This document shows positions 55,605-64,000 of a stretch of DNA of 64,000 bases, one piece after another. The stretch's first letter is position 1, and every line of letters starts with the position of its first letter. The position numbers and the translations under genes are program-made. The DNA comes from Halomonas icarae (GTDB lineage Bacteria; Pseudomonadota; Gammaproteobacteria; Pseudomonadales; Halomonadaceae), in contig NZ_WUTS01000001.1 of NCBI RefSeq assembly GCF_009901955.1, positions 1,399,666 through 1,463,665 of the forward strand, given 5' to 3'. The notes under the pieces were generated by a model, which worked only from the letters and a program-made list of their open reading frames with translations, did no database searches and was not told where the DNA came from.

Positions 55605-56603
55605 TCACCGGGCGGCGGTCTCGGCGGAGAGCATCACCGCATCGGTGCCATCGAGCACGGCATTGGCGACGTCGAACACCTCGGCGCGGGTGGGCAGCGG
55701 CGACTCGATCATCGACTCCATCATCTGGGTGGCGGTGATCACCGCCCGGTTCAGGCTGCGGGCACGCTTGATGATGCGCTTCTGGGTGCCGATCAGCTTC
55801 TCGTCGCCGATCTCCACGCCGAGGTCGCCGCGTGCCACCATCACCGCCTCACAGGCCTGGATGATGCCGTCCAGCGTCGCCTCGTCAGCCACCGCCTCGG
55901 CGCGCTCGAGCTTGGCCACCAGGCCGATCTCCTTGCCGGCCTCGCCCAGCAGTGCACGAGCCTCGGCCATGTCGGCGGCATGCCGCGGAAACGAGACCGC
56001 CAGATAGTCCACGCCGATGTCGACGGCGGTGGCGAGGTCCGCCCGGTCCTTGTCGGTCAGCGCCGGCGCCGAGAGTCCGCCGCCGAGCTTGTTGATGCCC
56101 TTGTTGTTGGAGAGCCTGCCGCCCACGGTCACCGTGGTATGGATCGCCTGGCCCGCCACGGCGGTGACATCGAGCACCAGCCGGCCATCGTCGAGCAGCA
56201 GGCGGTCGCCCGTCACCACATCCTCGATCAGCTGCTTGTAATCGCAGCCGACGCGCGTCTCATCCCCGGCATCACCCTCCAGGGCCATATCGAGGATAAA
56301 GGTGGCCCCTTCGGCGAGTTCCACCGCGCCATCACGGAAGCGAGCGATGCGGATCTTCGGCCCCTGGAGATCGCCCAGGGCGGCGACGCTGCGGCCCTGG
56401 CGGGCGGCGATCTCGCGTACCCGCGCCAGGCGGTGGCGATGGTCGGCGGCAGTGCCATGGGAGAAGTTGAGGCGTACCACGTCGACACCGGCGGCGATCA
56501 TGGCCTCGAGCACGCCCTCGCGGTCGCTGGCGGGGCCCAGGGTGGCAACGATCTTGGTGCGGCGAATGGGGGCGTGGATGGGAGCATGGGGGGGTAGTGT
56601 CAT
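55605..56603 (-). CDS. pyk: Pyruvate kinase lacking its C-terminal domain
   Basis: Pyruvate kinase makes pyruvate and ATP from phosphoenolpyruvate. This frame has 332 residues, against the usual 470-490. The barrel is intact: [13 protein letters not shown] at the start, the B domain (about 84-180), catalytic Lys231 and Glu233 ([10 protein letters not shown]), Asp260 (ARGDLGVEI) and TQMMESM. It ends at MLSAETAAR, right after the last barrel strand, so the C-terminal allosteric domain is missing. One base fewer would read ETAAGDF, the usual family continuation, but homology then stops. The gene overlaps ttuD by four bases. It may be a decaying pseudogene or an unregulated minimal enzyme. Confidence 0.85.
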   Translation of the reverse strand: MTLPPHAPIHAPIRRTKIVATLGPASDREGVLEAMIAAGVDVVRLNFSHGTAADHRHRLARVREIAARQGRSVAALGDLQGPKIRIARFRDGAVELAEGATFILDMALEGDAGDETRVGCDYKQLIEDVVTGDRLLLDDGRLVLDVTAVAGQAIHTTVTVGGRLSNNKGINKLGGGLSAPALTDKDRADLATAVDIGVDYLAVSFPRHAADMAEARALLGEAGKEIGLVAKLERAEAVADEATLDGIIQACEAVMVARGDLGVEIGDEKLIGTQKRIIKRARSLNRAVITATQMMESMIESPLPTRAEVFDVANAVLDGTDAVMLSAETAAR

Positions 56604-57940
56604 GGCGTCCTCGGCAGGATCAGGATGGCACGGAAATCGTTGACATTGGTCCGCGTGGGGCCGGTCACGATCAGCCGGTCCAACGCCTGGAAGAAAGTGT
56701 AGGCATCATTGCGTGACAGAAAGGCGTCAGGGTCAAGTCCCAGGCGCTCTGCCCGTGCCTGATCGGACGCCGCAAACAGCGCACCGGCATTGTCTTCCGA
56801 GCCGTCGATGCCATCGGTGTCGATGGCCAGTGCATGGATACCCGGGGCCCCGTTCAGTGCCTCGAACAGGCCCAGCAGGTACTCGACGTTGCGCCCGCCG
56901 CGGCCATCACCGCGCACGGTAACGCTGGTCTCGCCGCCGGAAAGCAGCAACAACGGCCGCTCCAGCCCGACCTGACTCGACAGCGCCAGGCCTCCCTGGG
57001 CACGGCCCAGATCACGGGCCTCGCCCTCGAGATCATCGCCCAGCACGCGCACCGCGATATCGCTCTCCTCGGCGGCCATGCGGGCAGCCTCCAGGGCATC
57101 GCAGGCGCGCGCCAGCACTCGTGATCGGTCGCGGGAAAAGCCGGGATCATCCGGCGCAGGCGCCCTGGAGGTTGTCTCCAGATGATGGCGCACGTTATCG
57201 GGAATCTCGATGCCGTGGCGCATCAGAATGCCTAGCGCATCCGCCGGTGAGCTAGCGTCTGGAAGTGTCGGTCCGGAGGCGATCAGGGTCGGATCGTCGC
57301 CGGGCACATCGGAGATCAACCAGGTCAGCACCTGGGCCGGATGGGCCGCCGCGGCCAGGCGCCCCCCCTTGATGGCCGACAGATGACGACGCACGGTATT
57401 GATCTCGCGGATCGGCGCCCCACAGCGCAGCAGGGCCTGGTTGAGGGCCTGCTTGTCGGTCATGCTGATACCCGGCGCCGGCAGGCTCATCAACGCCGAG
57501 CCACCGCCGGAGATCAATGCGATCACCAGGTCATCCTCGCCCAGCGTCTCGACCGCCTCGAGCATGCGCCGGGCGGCCTCCTCGCTCAGGCCATCGGGCA
57601 TGGGATGGGAAGCCTCGAGCACCTCGATTCGTTGGCAGGTCGCGTCTGACTCCTCGGGGCCATGGCCGTAACGCGTCACCACCAGGCCCTCCAGTGGTGC
57701 CTCGGGTTGGCGAGCCAACCAGGCACGCTCCAACGCGACAGCCATGGCGGCGGCGGCCTTGCCGGCGCCAATCACCACGGTACGCCCGTCAGGAGGAAGC
57801 GGCAGCTCGGCCGGCAACAGGTTAGCGGGGTGTACGGCGCGCACGGCGGCATCGGCCAGGCCGCGCAGCCAGCTCAGGATCTCGGACTCCGTTAGCGTTG
57901 CGCTACTGCCGGAGAGGGGGGGAGTCGGCAGTGTGGCCAT
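56600..57940 (-). CDS. ttuD: Glycerate 2-kinase / MOFRL family (TtuD)
   Basis: This 446-residue protein of the GK-II family phosphorylates glycerate to 2-phosphoglycerate; older annotations call it hydroxypyruvate reductase. It has the N-terminal DUF4147 domain with [27 protein letters not shown] and the C-terminal MOFRL domain ([37 protein letters not shown]). It follows glxR in the same direction after 292 bp that hold a hairpin and a tandem repeat, and overlaps pyk. Together they would route glycerate to pyruvate through enolase. Confidence 0.9.
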   Translation of the reverse strand: MATLPTPPLSGSSATLTESEILSWLRGLADAAVRAVHPANLLPAELPLPPDGRTVVIGAGKAAAAMAVALERAWLARQPEAPLEGLVVTRYGHGPEESDATCQRIEVLEASHPMPDGLSEEAARRMLEAVETLGEDDLVIALISGGGSALMSLPAPGISMTDKQALNQALLRCGAPIREINTVRRHLSAIKGGRLAAAAHPAQVLTWLISDVPGDDPTLIASGPTLPDASSPADALGILMRHGIEIPDNVRHHLETTSRAPAPDDPGFSRDRSRVLARACDALEAARMAAEESDIAVRVLGDDLEGEARDLGRAQGGLALSSQVGLERPLLLLSGGETSVTVRGDGRGGRNVEYLLGLFEALNGAPGIHALAIDTDGIDGSEDNAGALFAASDQARAERLGLDPDAFLSRNDAYTFFQALDRLIVTGPTRTNVNDFRAILILPRTP

Positions 57941-57984
57941 GGAATTTTCCTCTTCAAGCTGACGATGCCCGCCGAGCCACTATG

Positions 57985-58032
57985 ATTCGGGGGATTGAAG
58001 GACCCGGGATTCGGGGGATTGAAGGACCCGGG
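57985..58032. repeat. Tandem 24-bp repeat between ttuD and glxR
   Basis: Two identical 24-bp units run from 57985 to 58008 and 58009 to 58032 (each starts ATTCGGGGGATTGAAGG), followed by a decayed third copy to about 58062. The 292-bp gap shows no coding sequence. Slippage is the simplest origin. Confidence 0.7.
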
Positions 58033-58199
58033 ATTCGCGGATCGAGATAAAGGACCCGGCGGGCAAGGAGTTCCGTGCCGCCGGGAAAGGTCGCCGAGGG
58101 CGACCAAGGAGGCTTGCGACGACCCGACGCTTACCTCCTGGAACCTGTCGATCTCGCGTCTCGACGGGCTCCACAGGGAGCAGTCACCTCCCCTGTCGT

Positions 58200-58223
58200 C
58201 GCTGACCCAGCACCGGGTCAGCG
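58200..58223 (-). terminator. Hairpin after glxR
   Basis: A perfect 9-bp stem (CGCTGACCC at 58200-58208 with 58215-58223) lies 10 bp beyond the glxR stop. It has no T-run but could separate glxR from ttuD transcription in part. Confidence 0.45.
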
Positions 58224-58232
58224 AGCGAACCT

Positions 58233-59117
58233 TTACCGTCCTACCTCGTGATCGGCGAGCACTTCCAGGGCGCGCAGGATGCCGGCATGATCCCAGTCGG
58301 CGCCGCCATTGGCGGCACAGGCCTGGAACAGCTGCTGGGCATTGGCGGTGCCGGGCAGCGACAGATTCAGAGTGCGCGCTCCTTCCAGCGCCAGATTGAG
58401 ATCTTTCTGATGCAACTTGATCTTGAAGCCGGGATCGAAGGTGCGTTGGATCATGCGCTCACCATGGACATCGAGAATCTTCGACTGGGCCAGGCCACCG
58501 AGTAACGACTCGCGGACCTTGGCCACATCGGCACCGGCCCTGGAGGCGAACAGCAGGCCCTCGGCAACGGCCTCGATGGTCAGGGCGACGACAATCTGGT
58601 TAGCCACCTTGCAGGTCTGACCAGCTCCATGTCCACCGATATGGGTGATGGTCTTGCCCACCACCTCGAGAATTGGCGTGGCACGCCGAAACCCCTCATC
58701 GGTGGCGCCGACCATGATGGTCAGGGCGGCATTGATGGCACCGCCTTCGCCGCCGGAGACAGGTGCGTCGACATACTCGCCGCCGGCTTCGGTGATGCGC
58801 CTGGCGAACTCCTGGGTGGAGATCGGTGCAATGGAGCTCATGTCGATCACCAGGGTGCCCGGCTTGAGCCCCTCGATCACGCCGCCTTCGCCGAACAGCA
58901 CCTCCTCGACGTCCGGGGTGTCCGGGACCATGGTGATGATCACCTCGGAGGCCTCGGCGACCGCCTTGGGACTGTCGAGCTCCTGCATGCCCCTGGAGGC
59001 CAGGGTCTCGTCGAGAGCTCCGCGCTTGACGGTGGCTAGCGTGTGGCCGGCGTCCAGCAGATGGCCTGCCATGGGGCGACCCATGATGCCCAGTCCGATA
59101 AAACCGATCTTGCTCAT
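58233..59117 (-). CDS. glxR: 2-hydroxy-3-oxopropionate (tartronate semialdehyde) reductase
   Basis: This beta-hydroxyacid dehydrogenase has 294 residues and reduces tartronate semialdehyde to D-glycerate. The Rossmann motif is IGFIGLGIMGRPMA. The substrate-binding loop DAPVSGGEGGA and the catalytic lysine region GAGQTCKVANQIVV are intact, as is KDLNLALEGA. The gene sits between hyi and ttuD in the order of the E. coli glyoxylate operon. Confidence 0.94.
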   Translation of the reverse strand: MSKIGFIGLGIMGRPMAGHLLDAGHTLATVKRGALDETLASRGMQELDSPKAVAEASEVIITMVPDTPDVEEVLFGEGGVIEGLKPGTLVIDMSSIAPISTQEFARRITEAGGEYVDAPVSGGEGGAINAALTIMVGATDEGFRRATPILEVVGKTITHIGGHGAGQTCKVANQIVVALTIEAVAEGLLFASRAGADVAKVRESLLGGLAQSKILDVHGERMIQRTFDPGFKIKLHQKDLNLALEGARTLNLSLPGTANAQQLFQACAANGGADWDHAGILRALEVLADHEVGR

Positions 59118-59156
59118 GATATCTCTCCTGTTGTTCCTGTTGCTTCAAGGCGATGT

Positions 59157-59933
59157 TTACTGGGCGTTATCCAGCCAGCCCAGGCCTTCCACGGTGGTGG
59201 TCTTGGGCTTGTACTCGCAGCCGATCCAGCCGTCGTAGCCGAGACGCTCGAGATGGGCGAACAGGAAGGGGTAGTTGATCTCGCCGGTGCCCGGCTCGTG
59301 GCGGCCTGGATTGTCGGCCAGCTGCACGTGAGCGATGCGCGCGAGGTTCGCCTCGATGGTTGGGGCCAGATCCCCTTCCATGATCTGCATGTGGTAGATG
59401 TCGTACTGCAGCTTGAGGTTGCTTGAGCCCACCTCATCGAACAGCGCCAGCGCCTGGGCGGTACGATTGAGGAAGAAGCCCGGAATGTCGCGGGTGTTAA
59501 CCGGCTCGGCGATCAGCAGGATGCCCTCGGCCGCGAGCTTCTCGGCGGCGAAGCGCAGATTCTCGACCAGGGTCTCGCGGGCCTGATCGTCGCCGACACC
59601 CTCGGGCTTGATGCCGACCAGGCAGTTGACCTGGGGGTTGCCCAGCACCTTGGCATACTCGATCGCCCGGTCGACGCCGGCGCGGAACTCCTCGATGCGA
59701 TCCGGATGGCAGGCGATACCGCGCTCACCCGCCCCCCAGTCGCCCGCCGGCAGGTTGAACAACACCTGGCTCAGGCCGTTGTCGTCGAGGCGTTGCTTGA
59801 TCTCGGCAGCCTCGAAGTCGTACGGAAAGAGATACTCCACGCCCTTGAAGCCGGCCTTGGCGGCGGCCTCGAAGCGGTCGAGGAAGTCGACCTCGGTGAA
59901 CAGCATGCTGAGATTGGCGGCAAACTTGGCCAT
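59157..59933 (-). CDS. hyi: Hydroxypyruvate isomerase
   Basis: This 258-residue TIM-barrel enzyme interconverts hydroxypyruvate and tartronate semialdehyde. The start is at 59933 (MAKFAANLSMLFTE) behind GGGAGG. Glutamate and other metal-site residues lie in LIAEPVN, LQYDIYHMQ and IGCEYKPK. It lies 83 bp after gcl and 39 bp before glxR. Confidence 0.93.
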   Translation of the reverse strand: MAKFAANLSMLFTEVDFLDRFEAAAKAGFKGVEYLFPYDFEAAEIKQRLDDNGLSQVLFNLPAGDWGAGERGIACHPDRIEEFRAGVDRAIEYAKVLGNPQVNCLVGIKPEGVGDDQARETLVENLRFAAEKLAAEGILLIAEPVNTRDIPGFFLNRTAQALALFDEVGSSNLKLQYDIYHMQIMEGDLAPTIEANLARIAHVQLADNPGRHEPGTGEINYPFLFAHLERLGYDGWIGCEYKPKTTTVEGLGWLDNAQ

Positions 59934-60016
59934 AAGACCTCCCGTTGTGTGCTCGTGTGATGTGCGCAAGGTTGACGTACCCTGCCCCCACCCGGCCGGG
60001 CGGGCGGGGTAAGGAA

Positions 60017-61792
<1,776 letters not shown>

Positions 61793-61822
61793 GACATCGT
61801 ACTCCTATAGGTATTTATTTTT

Positions 61823-61839
61823 ATGGAAATGATTTCTAT
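61823..61839. promoter_or_regulatory. Candidate IclR/AllR-type operator upstream of gcl
   Basis: ATGGAAATGATTTCTAT is a near-perfect inverted repeat (GGAAA with TTTCT), similar to the TTGGAA-(A/T)-TTCCAA pattern I associate with AllR. It lies 31-47 bp upstream of gcl, next to TATATA (a possible -10 element on the minus strand). The pattern match is approximate. Confidence 0.35.
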
Positions 61840-61911
61840 ATAGTGAGACTAGACCTCTACCCGCAAAGCCGTCAAGACTTTTTTATACAAAAAACCAGCG
61901 ATTTTGTACTC

Positions 61912-61949
61912 AAAAAAACCCCAATGAATCAATTCATTGGAGGTTTTTT
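61912..61949. terminator. Bidirectional rho-independent terminator between allE and gcl
   Basis: A perfect 9-bp stem (61921-61929 with 61932-61940) is followed by a seven-base T-run on the minus strand (61912-61918) and by TTTTTT on the plus strand. It ends the puuE-allA-allE transcript. Confidence 0.85.
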
Positions 61950-62051
61950 ACTCAACATTTTTGCCTAAAAACCATCAGATGGACGGACATCATGGTATAC
62001 AACACAAGTTCGATCTGATGGATCGTTTCGAGACAACTGTCACGCCACCTC

Positions 62052-62888
62052 TCAGCGGCGCTGGCTGTAGGGCAGCGCCATGTGGCGGTTGACGTCCTTG
62101 TAGAGCAGATAGCGGAAGGGTCCCGGGCCACCCGCGTAGCAGGCCTGAGGGCAGAAGGCGCGCAGCCACATGTAGTCGCCGGCCTCGACCTCGACCCACT
62201 GCTGGTTGAGGTGGTAGACCGCCTTGCCCTCGAGCACGTAGAGGCCGTGCTCCATGACGTGGGTCTCATCGAAGGGGATCACGCCACCGGGCTGGAAGGT
62301 GACGATGGTCACGTGCATGTCGTGGCGCAGGTCGTCCGGATCGACGAAGCGGGTGGTCGCCCACACCTCGTTGCAGTCCGGCATCACCGTCGGTGCGATG
62401 TCGTTCTCGTTGACCACGAAGGGTTCCGGCACTTCTATGCCATCGACGAACTCGTAGGCCTTGCGTATCCAGTGGAAGCGCACTGGAGCGTCGGCCTCGT
62501 TGCGCAACTGCCAGTCACAGCCGGGCGGCAGGAAGGCGTAGCCGCCTGGCACCATGCGATGCTTCTCGTTGTCGATGATCAGCGTCATCTCCCCTTCGAC
62601 CACGAACAGCACGCCCTCGGCGCCAGGATCGGTTTCGGGACGCTCGCTGCCGCCGCCCGGGGAGACCTCCATGATGTACTGGGAAAAGGTCTCGGCGAAG
62701 CCGGAGAGCGGACGAGACAGCACCCACAGCCGGGTGTTCTCCCAATGAGGGAGCTTGCTGGTGACGATATCACGCATTACCCCTTTGGGGATCACCGCAA
62801 ACGCCTCGGTGAACATGGCACGGTCGGTGGTCATCACCTTCTGGTCGGGATGGCCGCCGCGGGGCGCGTAATATTGACGCTGAGTCAT
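62052..62888 (-). CDS. allE: (S)-ureidoglycine aminohydrolase
   Basis: This 278-residue bicupin converts (S)-ureidoglycine to (S)-ureidoglycolate with release of ammonia. The second cupin has the metal site HVMEHGLYVLEGKAVYHLN and the region EAGDYMWLRAFCPQACY; the first has MEVSPGGGSERPETDPGAEGV. Substrate-binding residues of AllE (ETHVMEH, near the C-terminal cupin) look intact. The gene overlaps allA by four bases. Its product feeds AllA. Confidence 0.92.
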   Translation of the reverse strand: MTQRQYYAPRGGHPDQKVMTTDRAMFTEAFAVIPKGVMRDIVTSKLPHWENTRLWVLSRPLSGFAETFSQYIMEVSPGGGSERPETDPGAEGVLFVVEGEMTLIIDNEKHRMVPGGYAFLPPGCDWQLRNEADAPVRFHWIRKAYEFVDGIEVPEPFVVNENDIAPTVMPDCNEVWATTRFVDPDDLRHDMHVTIVTFQPGGVIPFDETHVMEHGLYVLEGKAVYHLNQQWVEVEAGDYMWLRAFCPQACYAGGPGPFRYLLYKDVNRHMALPYSQRR

Positions 62889-63421
62889 GAGGTTTTCTCC
62901 TGTTCGCTTTCGGTCGGCATGTCCGTCTCGCCTTGCGGCAGGGTCACGCGGATGTCGATGGGGTACTCGTCGCAGTTGTTGCCCTCGCCGCCGCGGTCGA
63001 CGACCAGGAACTCCCCCTCGCGCTCGAGGACCGACTGGATGGCGTGCCAGGTGCCGGCCGCATAGTTGACGCCCTGGCGGCCGTCGGTGACGAAGGCGCG
63101 CACGCTATCGGGCGCGATGGTCTCGCCGGGCGGCGCCACCACCACGATGAAGCGCTCCTCGTGCATCGGCACGAAGGCCTGGCTGCCCTGGGGATGACGC
63201 TCGAGGAACGGCAGCTCGAGGGGCAGCGTGACGGGCTGGCTGACGAAGATGCTGATCAGCGCGCGGGCCTGCTCGCCGAGGGTCTCGACCCGGGCCAGGT
63301 CGTGGTAGCGCCGAGTGCGGCCGGCGTTGATGTGGAAGTAGTCGGAGGTGCGGGTGTCGATCACCTCGCCGAAGGGCGCGAAGGCCTCCGGGGTGAGGGG
63401 CTGGGCCTCGAGTTCAAGCAT
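62885..63421 (-). CDS. allA: Ureidoglycolate lyase
   Basis: This 178-residue cupin-fold enzyme cleaves ureidoglycolate to glyoxylate and urea. Family blocks FAPFGEVID, HPQGSQAFVPM, VVVAPPGE and NYAAGTWHAIQSVL are present. The product glyoxylate is the substrate of Gcl encoded downstream on the same strand. It overlaps allE (ATGA) and follows puuE after a GC-rich hairpin. Confidence 0.93.
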   Translation of the reverse strand: MLELEAQPLTPEAFAPFGEVIDTRTSDYFHINAGRTRRYHDLARVETLGEQARALISIFVSQPVTLPLELPFLERHPQGSQAFVPMHEERFIVVVAPPGETIAPDSVRAFVTDGRQGVNYAAGTWHAIQSVLEREGEFLVVDRGGEGNNCDEYPIDIRVTLPQGETDMPTESEQEKTS

Positions 63422-63445
63422 GACGGCTCCTGAAGAACGCAGGGC

Positions 63446-63471
63446 GGGGCGGGCGGCGAACCGCCCGCCCC
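63446..63471 (-). terminator. Intercistronic hairpin between puuE and allA
   Basis: An 11-bp all-GC stem (63446-63456 with 63461-63471) with a CGAA-type loop lies in the 71-bp gap. There is no T-run, so it more likely affects transcript stability or pausing than full termination. Confidence 0.5.
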
Positions 63472-63492
63472 GGGCTCGGGGATGACGCCGGA

Positions 63493-64000
63493 TCAGGGCG
63501 CCGGGTGGTGGTCGGCCCAGTGGCGGGCGATGTCCACGCGACGGGTGACCCAGACGCGGTCGTGGGCCTCGATGTGGTCGAGGAAGCGCTGCAGGGCGCG
63601 GAAGCGTCCCGGACGGCCGAGCAGCCGGCAGTGCATGCCCACGGAGAGCATCTTCGGGGTGTCCTCGCCTTCCGCGTAGAGCACGTCGAAGGCGTCCCGC
63701 AGGTAGGTGAAGAAGTGATCCGCGGTGTTGAAGCCCTGGGGCGCGGCGAAGCGCATGTCATTGGTGTCCAGGGTGTAGGGCACCACCAGATGCGACTGCT
63801 CGCGACCCTGGCTGTCCGCCTCGCGGGTCCAGAACGGCAGGTCGTCGCCGTAGTAGTCGCTGTCGTAGAGGAAGTTGCCCTCGTCGAGCACCAGGCGTCG
63901 GGTGTTGGGGCTGTCGCGGCCGGTGTACCAGCCCAGCGGCTTCTCGCCGTAGAGCGACTGGAAGATCTCGATGGCGCGGCGCATGTGCTCGCGCTCGAGC
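63493..64000 (-). CDS. puuE: Allantoinase PuuE (polysaccharide deacetylase fold), N-terminus beyond window
   Basis: This is the C-terminal 168 residues of a cofactor-light allantoinase that hydrolyses allantoin to allantoate. The visible part includes RAIEIFQSLYGEKPLGWYTGRDSPNTRRLV, here abbreviated to GEKPLGWYTGRDSPNTRRL, then DSDYYGDDLPFW, VPYTLDTNDMRF, and MLSVGMHCRLLGRPGRF with a catalytic histidine. The frame is open across the end of the window; full-length relatives have about 300 residues. It heads the allA-allE group. Confidence 0.92.
   Translation of the reverse strand, partial: LEREHMRRAIEIFQSLYGEKPLGWYTGRDSPNTRRLVLDEGNFLYDSDYYGDDLPFWTREADSQGREQSHLVVPYTLDTNDMRFAAPQGFNTADHFFTYLRDAFDVLYAEGEDTPKMLSVGMHCRLLGRPGRFRALQRFLDHIEAHDRVWVTRRVDIARHWADHHPAP

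Overview
The window is about 64% G+C chromosomal DNA. Its gene content and order point to a halophilic gammaproteobacterium of the Halomonadaceae, most likely Halomonas or a close relative. The grounds are glnA-(DUF4124)-ntrBC, tkt-epd-pgk-fba, metK-ligB-ahcY-metF, prlC-yheV, acidic proteins, and several TTT, TRAP and Na+-coupled transporters. The assignment is inferred from the sequence alone. I saw no insertion sequence, prophage, CRISPR array, rRNA or tRNA; this is a core and metabolic stretch.

Layout. 1-5601: nitrogen control. This holds the 3' part of glnA, a divergent ZIP-type metal transporter, a DUF4124 protein, and ntrB-ntrC behind a recognisable NtrC site and sigma54 promoter. 5902-11100: an operon joining a 3-hydroxy-3-methylglutaryl-CoA lyase, a class III CoA-transferase and a complete tripartite tricarboxylate transporter (TctC, TctB, TctA); I predict uptake and cleavage of a branched hydroxy-dicarboxylate. 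11236-14626: peptide transporter plus Xaa-Pro aminopeptidase. 14866-20000: dgt, a small EF-hand protein, a NERD membrane protein, a sirtuin, yciH and a HAD phosphatase. 20212-25168: a small membrane protein paired with an RCK-regulated cation channel, a DUF4235 protein, a PLP enzyme and a 2-hydroxyacid dehydrogenase.

25361-32003 is the central carbon cluster (fba, pgk, epd, tkt) with an lrgAB pair inserted. 32257-40605 carries three enzymes of the SAM/one-carbon cycle (metK, ahcY, metF) interleaved with ligB, an AraC regulator and two carriers. 40699-43967 is a TAXI-type TRAP transporter. 44220-49516 has yheV with a miniature paralogue, prlC, a sodium symporter, a gamma-carbonic anhydrase and a YdjM-like membrane protein. 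49539-53510 is the LldR-LutABC lactate oxidation locus with two operator palindromes. 53667-55430 encodes a lipoprotein with PPC-like repeats.

55605-64000 (all minus strand) is one pathway. PuuE, AllE and AllA handle allantoin-derived ureides and release glyoxylate. Gcl, Hyi, GlxR and TtuD convert glyoxylate through tartronate semialdehyde to glycerate and 2-phosphoglycerate. The terminal pyruvate kinase gene is cut short exactly where its C-terminal regulatory domain should begin.

Most notable for follow-up: the lyase/CoA-transferase/TTT operon, the C-terminally truncated pyruvate kinase, the 34-residue YheV-like ORF missed by length filters, the repeat lipoprotein, and the potassium-channel-like protein with its co-transcribed small membrane partner.
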